Assembly: GCF_012033695.1 (NCBI RefSeq)
Contig: NZ_JAAVJI010000017.1
Coordinates: 45,358 to 109,357 of the forward strand
Direction: 5' to 3'
Length of the DNA stretch: 64,000 bases
Origin: Pseudomonas quercus
GTDB taxonomy: Bacteria > Pseudomonadota > Gammaproteobacteria > Pseudomonadales > Pseudomonadaceae
The number at the start of each line of letters is the position of its first letter. Positions within the stretch are counted from its first letter, which is position 1. Below the pieces are notes generated by a model. That model searched no databases. It was not told the origin of the DNA and saw nothing but the letters and a program-made list of their open reading frames with translations. Shown piece after piece: positions 58,902 to 64,000 of the stretch. The position numbers were made by a program, and so were the translations under genes.

Positions 58902-59416
58902 TCCCTAAACCTGAGGCCTACCTGAGCATGGCAGTTTCGTAATTCGATACTGCCTGGTGCATAGGGGCGGCAGAGGCGCGTTTTCATGCTGGTTGGTTGC
59001 GCCACAATGGTCACCGGCACACGCTTAGTAGGGGGGCTTTCAGTTGCTGGGATGGGTTCCTTGGCAAAGGTGACCACATTGTCCGCACCCCGAGGGGTGA
59101 AATTCTGGTCGTTGAAGACGGTTTGCCGGGGTGCATTCAGGGGCGTGCCTGAAACCCGAGGCACCTGGCGCAGCGAGGTGGGCTCGTTGTACAAGGGCAA
59201 TGGTTCACTGGCCTGGCTGATGCTGCCTGTTACGACCTCTGGCCCAAGGTTGTGATAGCGGCCTTCAAGGCCGACGGCGGATGGGCGATGTACCCAGTGG
59301 ACGGCTCCAAACGTAGCCAAGCCCATCACTACCAAACACAGTGCCAGGCCAGCACGTTCATGTGTGGCGCGTTTTCGTGTAATGCGTACGGGCGCATCGC
59401 TGATGTCGGCGTTCAT
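58898..59416 (-). CDS. Hypothetical protein with one membrane segment
   Basis: This 172-aa protein is unrecognised. An N-terminal basic stretch precedes one hydrophobic helix (AGLALCLVVMGLATFGAVHWV, about residues 23-43). The rest is Pro/Thr-rich and periplasmic-looking, ending with two Cys residues near the C-terminus (RLCRPY, LRNCH). ATG 59416 has a weak AGGGACAAGG upstream. Low similarity to known domains makes the function unknown. Confidence 0.55.
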   Translation of the reverse strand: MNADISDAPVRITRKRATHERAGLALCLVVMGLATFGAVHWVHRPSAVGLEGRYHNLGPEVVTGSISQASEPLPLYNEPTSLRQVPRVSGTPLNAPRQTVFNDQNFTPRGADNVVTFAKEPIPATESPPTKRVPVTIVAQPTSMKTRLCRPYAPGSIELRNCHAQVGLRFRD

Positions 59417-59684
59417 CCTTGTCCCTGTTCGACGATAAAGTTTAGCCAGCGCGCGTTCCCATGTGTGAAAGCCCATGTGCGAAAGCCAATGTGTGAAGGA
59501 AGTACCGCAGAGCCTTCGGCCATTACTGAGGGCTATTATATGGCCGTTATACTTCAGCGGTTGCGGGCGATTGTCCTTATTCATTCCCCACCTGGCACTT
59601 GCGGCTGAACTCCCAGCGCGCCGGCCCTTCCATTGCACACTTAGGCCCACTGGCCACGTGACTGAAATAAGAAGGAAAGGTGAC

Positions 59685-60344
59685 ATGCTCAAACACATCG
59701 TCTTTGACGTAAACGAAACACTCCTGGACATGGCAGCCCTGGACCCGCTGTTCGAGCAGGTGTTCGGGCATAGTGATTTGCGCACGGAATGGTTCCTTAC
59801 GCTGCAAACGTGCTGGATGACCAACACCATCACCCGGCAGTACCAGCCGTTTGGCGAGCTGGCACAGGCAGCCTTGAGAATGGTTGGCGCGGGCCATGAG
59901 GTAGACGTGAGCGACCTGCAGTGCCAGGCGTTGGCCGAAGCGCTTAAAACGCTTCCCGCCCACCAGGATGTACGCCCGGCCTTGCAGCGCCTGAAGCAAG
60001 AGGGCTTTGTACTGATCGCCCTGAGCAACGGTGCTCTCGAAGCGCTGCGCCAGCAGCTCGAATCCGCCCAGCTTACCGGCTACTTCGACCACATTATGGC
60101 GGGCAGCGAAATCGAACAGTTCAAGCCCGCGGTGCACACCTACCAAATGGTTGCGCAGCGGCTAAGCCTGTCGACTGATCAGCTGCTGATGGTGGCGGCC
60201 CATGCCTGGGACCTCGCCGGGGCGGCCCATGCAGGCTGCCGCACAGCCTTTGTGGAGCGCTCGGGGAAGGTGCTGAACCCGGTTGGCGTCAAGCCCGACC
60301 TGACGGGGGCAGGGCTTGGCGCTATTGTCGATCAGCTCGCATAG
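59685..60344 (+). CDS. Haloacid dehalogenase type II (HAD superfamily)
   Basis: The 219-aa protein has the L-2-haloacid dehalogenase motifs: 'FDVNETLLDMAAL' with nucleophile Asp8, 'LIALSNGALEALRQQ' (Ser/Asn), 'IEQFKPAVHTYQ' (Lys) and 'LMVAAHAWDLAGAAHAGCRTAFVER' (Asp). The aromatic residues around Trp174 suit the dehalogenase pocket. It is either a 2-haloacid dehalogenase or a phosphatase-like relative. GGAAAGG lies upstream of ATG 59685. Confidence 0.9.
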   Translation: MLKHIVFDVNETLLDMAALDPLFEQVFGHSDLRTEWFLTLQTCWMTNTITRQYQPFGELAQAALRMVGAGHEVDVSDLQCQALAEALKTLPAHQDVRPALQRLKQEGFVLIALSNGALEALRQQLESAQLTGYFDHIMAGSEIEQFKPAVHTYQMVAQRLSLSTDQLLMVAAHAWDLAGAAHAGCRTAFVERSGKVLNPVGVKPDLTGAGLGAIVDQLA

Positions 60345-60352
60345 CTGCCGAC

Positions 60353-61492
60353 TTATGTATCCGTTGGAGCAACAGGATTTGCCCGCCGCAAAGTGATACG
60401 GGTCAGCTCCGACGGCACACCCAGGCGCAGGGCGAAACCAGGCCAGAGCGCTGTGCCGTTGTTGACATACAACTGCATGTCGCCCACCTGATAGAACCCT
60501 GACACAAAGCCTTCGTTTGCCCCGGCAATGATCCGGTCCAGGATCCTGATCATCCCCCCATGGGTATGCCCGGACAGCTGCAGCGCAACGCCTTGGCGAG
60601 CCGCCTGGCGGGCATTGCGTGGCTGATGGTCCAGCAGAATGATCGGTGCCTTAGCGGGTACACCCGCCAGGGCCTGAGCCAGGTCCGGGCCAGGCAGGCC
60701 GGCGCGGGGGGCGCTCAGGTCGGTTACACCGGCCACCACCAATTGCGCATCACCCCGTGCGATTACGGCATGGCTATTGGACAGGCGCTTCATGCCCAGC
60801 GACACGAAGTATCGCATCCACCCCTCATTGTCGAAGAAGTACTCATGGTTGCCGGGTATCACGTACACCCCGTCTGGCGCACGCAGGTCGCGCAGCGGCT
60901 CGATATCGTTACGGCGAGCGTCAATAGGGCCGTCGATCAGGTCGCCGGTGATCAGGACCACGTCCACGCCAAGTGCGTTGGAGCGGCGCACCACTTCACG
61001 GGTCCAGGGCGCATCGAACAGGCGGCTGATGTGCATGTCCGTGAGTTGCAGCAGCGTATAGCCCTCGAACGCGGGCGGCAGGTCACGGATAGCGACCGTA
61101 ATGTCCTTAAGCGGCGGCACCCGAGCGGCCTGGTGCACACCCAGTGCGGCCAGCAGCACGGCCACGGTGCCGATGCCGTAGCGCACCAGCGGCGGGATGG
61201 TGAGCCACTGCCGACGTACCAGCATGGTCAGCACCGTCCCTAGGTCTACCACCAGTTGCAGCACCGCCAGTAGCACAATGGCCCCGAAGGCCCAGTTGAA
61301 GAACAGCACCCATGCCCGTGGAAATTCCGGCGAGAACACGCTGCCGGAGGAGAACTTGGCGTACAGGTGATACTGGGAGGCGAGCAGAAGCAACAGTGCC
61401 GCCGCCAGCCTGGCAGCTAGTGGCCAGGGCAGTGGGTAGATGAAGCGGGCAATCACATACAGGCAGGGGGTGCTGAACATAAGGTGGAACAT
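60353..61492 (-). CDS. Membrane-anchored metallophosphoesterase
   Basis: The protein is 379 aa from ATG 61492, with AGGAG eight bases upstream. Several hydrophobic helices (residues about 10-150) precede a calcineurin-like domain. The motifs are 'LLQLTDMHIS' (D-x-H), 'DVVLITGDLIDG' (GD), 'VYVIPGNHEYF' (GNHE) and 'LQLSGHTHGGMI' (GH-x-H). The architecture resembles YkuE/YaeI-type phosphodiesterases. The substrate is unknown. Confidence 0.9.
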   Translation of the reverse strand: MFHLMFSTPCLYVIARFIYPLPWPLAARLAAALLLLLASQYHLYAKFSSGSVFSPEFPRAWVLFFNWAFGAIVLLAVLQLVVDLGTVLTMLVRRQWLTIPPLVRYGIGTVAVLLAALGVHQAARVPPLKDITVAIRDLPPAFEGYTLLQLTDMHISRLFDAPWTREVVRRSNALGVDVVLITGDLIDGPIDARRNDIEPLRDLRAPDGVYVIPGNHEYFFDNEGWMRYFVSLGMKRLSNSHAVIARGDAQLVVAGVTDLSAPRAGLPGPDLAQALAGVPAKAPIILLDHQPRNARQAARQGVALQLSGHTHGGMIRILDRIIAGANEGFVSGFYQVGDMQLYVNNGTALWPGFALRLGVPSELTRITLRRANPVAPTDT

Positions 61493-61605
61493 GGGGTGGC
61501 TCCTGGGTGAAGGTCGCTTGGCCTGTCCGGGGAGCAAACCCAGGCAGCGTGAGGGTGCCTGGGTTGAGAGGTGTGAATGGCCGTTACGTTCCACACGGTG
61601 CAGGC

Positions 61606-62880
61606 TTATCCCGCCTGGGCGGCTTCTTCCTCGGCGGCATGGGCCTGCACTGCGTGGGCCAGGTCTTCGGTCACACGTAACTCAACGCCTGTGGCCGAGT
61701 ACTGTGCGGCCGCGGCGAAGGGAGCTGAAGCCACCGGCACCGGGTGGGCGCTACGGCGCCACACGAAGAACGCCACCATGGCCAGGTTGATCACCGCAAA
61801 GGCCCAGAACAGCCCGGAAGGGCCGGCCCAGGTCATGATGGGTGAAATGGCCATGGGGCTGACGGCCGACCCCAGGGAGTTGATGAGCAGCAGGCCTTGG
61901 ATCATCCGCACCAGTGCGCCGTCCGGTGCACTGTCCGCCGCATGGCTGACCGCTACTGGGTACACCGCGAACACGCCGCCACCGAGCAGGAACATCACCA
62001 GCAGCATGGGCCAGCCACCTGGGCTCACTACCACGGCAGCCACCGACAGTACGGCACAGGCCGCGCCTAATATGATCAGCACCGTCTGGCGGTCTCTGCG
62101 GTCCGACCAGCGCCCTACCGGGTATTGCAGCACCATGGCACCAAAGATCACCGCTGCCATCATGTGCCCAACGTCCGTGACGTTCAGGCCTATGTTCTGC
62201 AAATACAGCGGTAGCAAGGTGTACACCGCCGCGATGGCCACGCCGGAACCAAAGCACCCCATCACGCTAGTGGGGGTGATTTGCAGCAGTTTGCCCGGTG
62301 GCAACGGCTCAGCGCGCTCCACCAGCGGCGTGACCCTGGGCAGCATCACGATGGGTATCAGGGACAGCGAGGCCAGCATGGCCGCAATGGTAAAGGGCAC
62401 TGCGTCCCCTGCGCCCATGACGGTGCCCAGGCTCAGTTGCCCCAGCAGCCCCGCGCTGTACAGCGCGATCATGTAGATGGCCAGCAGGCGCCCACGGATC
62501 TTGGGGTCGGCTACCAGCAGCAGCCAGCTTTCCACCACCAGGTACACGCCCACGATGGCCCAGCCATTGACCAGGCGGAGGGCGGACCAGATCCACGGAT
62601 CGCTACACAGGCCCTGAAGAGAAATGGTGACTGCGATCAAAGCGGCAAAGCAGCTGTAGGCCCGGATGTGGCCAATACGGGAAATCAGGCGCTCGTTAAA
62701 CACCGAGCCCAGGCTCAGGCCGATGAAATACGCCGACGACACCACCCCCACCATGGTGGCGGAGAAGCCCATGGCATCGAGCCGCAGCGTGGTCAGCGAA
62801 GACATCAGCGCGCTGCTGATACTCATGATGAACAAGCCCAACAGCGGTGCCAGCGCCATGGACAACAATTGCACAGACAT
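61606..62880 (-). CDS. MFS transporter (YcaD-like)
   Basis: The 424-aa protein has 12 helices. 'VGVVSSAYFIGLSLGSVFNERLISRIGHIRAY' and 'GHMMAAVIFGAMVLQYPVGRWSDRRDRQTVL' are the two A-type MFS loops. The carboxy end has a long polar tail (about 45 residues, Ala/Glu-rich). Substrate not deducible. It is likely monocistronic. Confidence 0.88.
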   Translation of the reverse strand: MSVQLLSMALAPLLGLFIMSISSALMSSLTTLRLDAMGFSATMVGVVSSAYFIGLSLGSVFNERLISRIGHIRAYSCFAALIAVTISLQGLCSDPWIWSALRLVNGWAIVGVYLVVESWLLLVADPKIRGRLLAIYMIALYSAGLLGQLSLGTVMGAGDAVPFTIAAMLASLSLIPIVMLPRVTPLVERAEPLPPGKLLQITPTSVMGCFGSGVAIAAVYTLLPLYLQNIGLNVTDVGHMMAAVIFGAMVLQYPVGRWSDRRDRQTVLIILGAACAVLSVAAVVVSPGGWPMLLVMFLLGGGVFAVYPVAVSHAADSAPDGALVRMIQGLLLINSLGSAVSPMAISPIMTWAGPSGLFWAFAVINLAMVAFFVWRRSAHPVPVASAPFAAAAQYSATGVELRVTEDLAHAVQAHAAEEEAAQAG

Positions 62881-63191
62881 AACGATCTCAGTGGTAGAAC
62901 AGGTGGGTAGGTGTTGCTGGCGGGGGCTTTATTGAAGTTGTGCGGCAGGCAACGCAGGGCGCGCATGGTAGCGGGCAGGAAGGGCGTATTAAAGGGGGTG
63001 GCGGGGATTTTTATTACCGCTCTGTCGACGATATCGCACCACCTGCTATCCTCGCCGCAGGCTGATGCTGCCTGCCGCTCGCATCCATCAGGAAAGGTGA
63101 AAGCATAGGTTGTACACCCTCCTCTTTTATCTCTTGGGTATCGAGGCATTGGCAATGCGGGCACCAGAAAGCCTCGGTCACAGGAGCTGTT
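62881..63191. other. Intergenic region without recognised feature
   Basis: No open frame with a ribosome binding site and no tRNA-like structure is evident. A GC-rich stretch with short inverted arms (gcaggctgatgctgcctgc, 63058-63076) precedes the glyoxalase-family gene; it may be a leader hairpin. I see nothing else. Confidence 0.4.
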
Positions 63192-63728
63192 ATGTTTTCA
63201 ATCGAACAAGCCAAGCAGATGGCCAAGGCGCTGCGCACGTCACTGGCCGCGCACGGTCATGGAATCACCCACAGCGAAGCCCTGGAAACCGTCGCTAATC
63301 AACTGGGCCACAAGGACTGGAATACCGCCTCGGCCCGCCTTCTCCCTGAGCCGGGGGAGCTAGCCATCCGCTTTGAACGCGCCGTCCCGATACTTCGCAT
63401 TTTCGACGAGGCCAAAGCGCGTGAGTTCTACCTGGGCTTTCTGGGGTTCAGCGTGGTGTTCGAACACCGTTTCGAGGCTGACCTGCCGCTCTATATGGGC
63501 ATTGAGCGAAAGGGCCTTCACCTCCACCTTTCCGAACACCACGGCGATGCCAGCCCGGGCTCGACCGTGTTTGTGCCCATGCAGAACATTGCGTTACTGC
63601 GCGATGAATTGCAGGAAAAGCGATACGGATACGGCCGGCCGGAGATTACCGAACAAGGGTGGGGGCAGGTGCTGGAAACCTATGACCCCTTTGGCAACCG
63701 TATCCGGTTTTGCGAATTGGCTGAGTAG
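63192..63728 (+). CDS. Glyoxalase/bleomycin-resistance superfamily (VOC) protein with N-terminal helical domain
   Basis: The 178-aa protein has an N-terminal segment (about 1-50, MFSIEQAKQMAKALRTSLAAHGHGITHSEALETVANQLGHKDWNTASA) similar to the 'glyoxalase superfamily' extension found in Pseudomonas. The VOC fold follows: 'VPILRIFDEAKAREFYLGFLGFSVVFEHRF' and 'GRPEITEQGWGQVLETYDPFGNRIRFCE', with a metal-position Glu near the end. It may bind an antibiotic or act on a small thioester or aldehyde. CAGGAG precedes the start. Confidence 0.85.
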   Translation: MFSIEQAKQMAKALRTSLAAHGHGITHSEALETVANQLGHKDWNTASARLLPEPGELAIRFERAVPILRIFDEAKAREFYLGFLGFSVVFEHRFEADLPLYMGIERKGLHLHLSEHHGDASPGSTVFVPMQNIALLRDELQEKRYGYGRPEITEQGWGQVLETYDPFGNRIRFCELAE

Positions 63729-64000
63729 GCGCCTAGCTTGCCAGCACTTGGTTTGGCCTGGGCACCTTACGATGCCATTCGCCGGCAAGCCGGCTCCCAC
63801 AGGGATGAGGCGCTGGTATGCCTTTCCCTGTGGGGCCTGGCTTGCCAGCGCTTGGTTTGGCCTGGGCACCTTGCGGTGCCATTCGCCGGCAAGCCGGCTC
63901 CCACAGGTGTTGAGGCGCTGGTATGCCTTTCCCTGTGGGGCCTGGCTTGCCAGCGCTTGGTTTGGCCTGGGCACCTTGCGGTGCCATTCGCCGGCAAGCC
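63729..64000 (+). repeat. REPIN array (~105-bp period), cut by the window end
   Basis: GCCGGCAAGCCGGCTCCCAC occurs at 63781 and 63885 and begins again at 63990. Each unit also has the inverted partner 'CCCTGTGGGGCCTGGCTTGC', so one unit is a hairpin of two REP sequences. Two units and part of a third are visible, and the array continues beyond the window. Confidence 0.85.

Overview
The window looks like chromosomal DNA of a Pseudomonas, most probably of the P. putida group. The evidence is the high GC content, REP/REPIN elements with the 'GCAAGCCGGCTCCCACAGG' type core, a RAYT gene, two chemoreceptors, GGDEF/EAL proteins, and a dense set of ABC, MFS, NCS1 and TonB transport systems beside small catabolic operons. 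No rRNA, tRNA, CRISPR array, prophage or complete insertion sequence was seen. The window starts inside an RraA-family gene and ends inside a REPIN array.

1-14.1 kb is a catabolic/transport region. It holds an RraA-like gene and an NAD(P)-dependent dehydrogenase, a GAF-GGDEF-EAL protein, a luciferase-like flavin monooxygenase, a chemoreceptor broken by a one-base frameshift, an NCS1 permease, a RAYT pseudogene with a REPIN, a four-gene polyamine-type ABC transporter, an extra ribBA paralogue and a DUF1330 protein. Four near-identical palindromic sites (core TGGTATACCA or TGGAATACCA) lie in front of the monooxygenase/chemoreceptor pair, the permease, the ABC operon and the ribBA/DUF1330 pair. 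I read them as one regulon for sensing, importing and oxidising an unidentified, probably N-containing compound, with RibBA supplying flavin. The regulator is not in the window.

14.2-22.6 kb carries a TonB-dependent receptor, a diguanylate cyclase, a LysR-controlled CitMHS/AtuA-type operon and a glutathione transferase. 22.8-24.9 kb is a two-gene Septu-type anti-phage module (ATPase plus HNH nuclease) of visibly lower GC. 24.9-27.9 kb is an SDR/MFS pair with a divergent LysR regulator. 28.2-33.3 kb is a nucleoside salvage operon: tsx, cdd, nupC, deoA and a periplasmic NUP-family protein, with a palindromic operator candidate upstream.

33.4-34.25 kb is an array of eight ~112-bp composite repeats. 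The same repeat family returns in inverted orientation at 46.3-46.85 kb and as degenerate single copies at 21.8, 37.2 and 55.6 kb. Between the arrays lie an uncharacterised 721-aa exported protein coupled to a DUF3142 protein, a DUF1835 protein, an amino-acid/ectoine-type ABC transporter, a NIT-domain chemoreceptor with a near-consensus sigma-28 promoter, ohr/ohrR, an orphan receiver protein and two GNAT acetyltransferases.

47.8-53.2 kb is a tight six-gene operon (polar amino acid ABC transporter, NifS-fold PLP enzyme, RpiR regulator, PuuE-type deacetylase) that I cannot match to a described pathway. The rest holds a PemK/MazF-like toxin-antitoxin pair, an SDR, a cytochrome b561, a cystathionine beta-synthase/gamma-lyase pair (reverse transsulfuration), a P-loop kinase, a haloacid dehalogenase, a metallophosphoesterase, an MFS transporter, a glyoxalase-superfamily protein and the terminal REPIN array.
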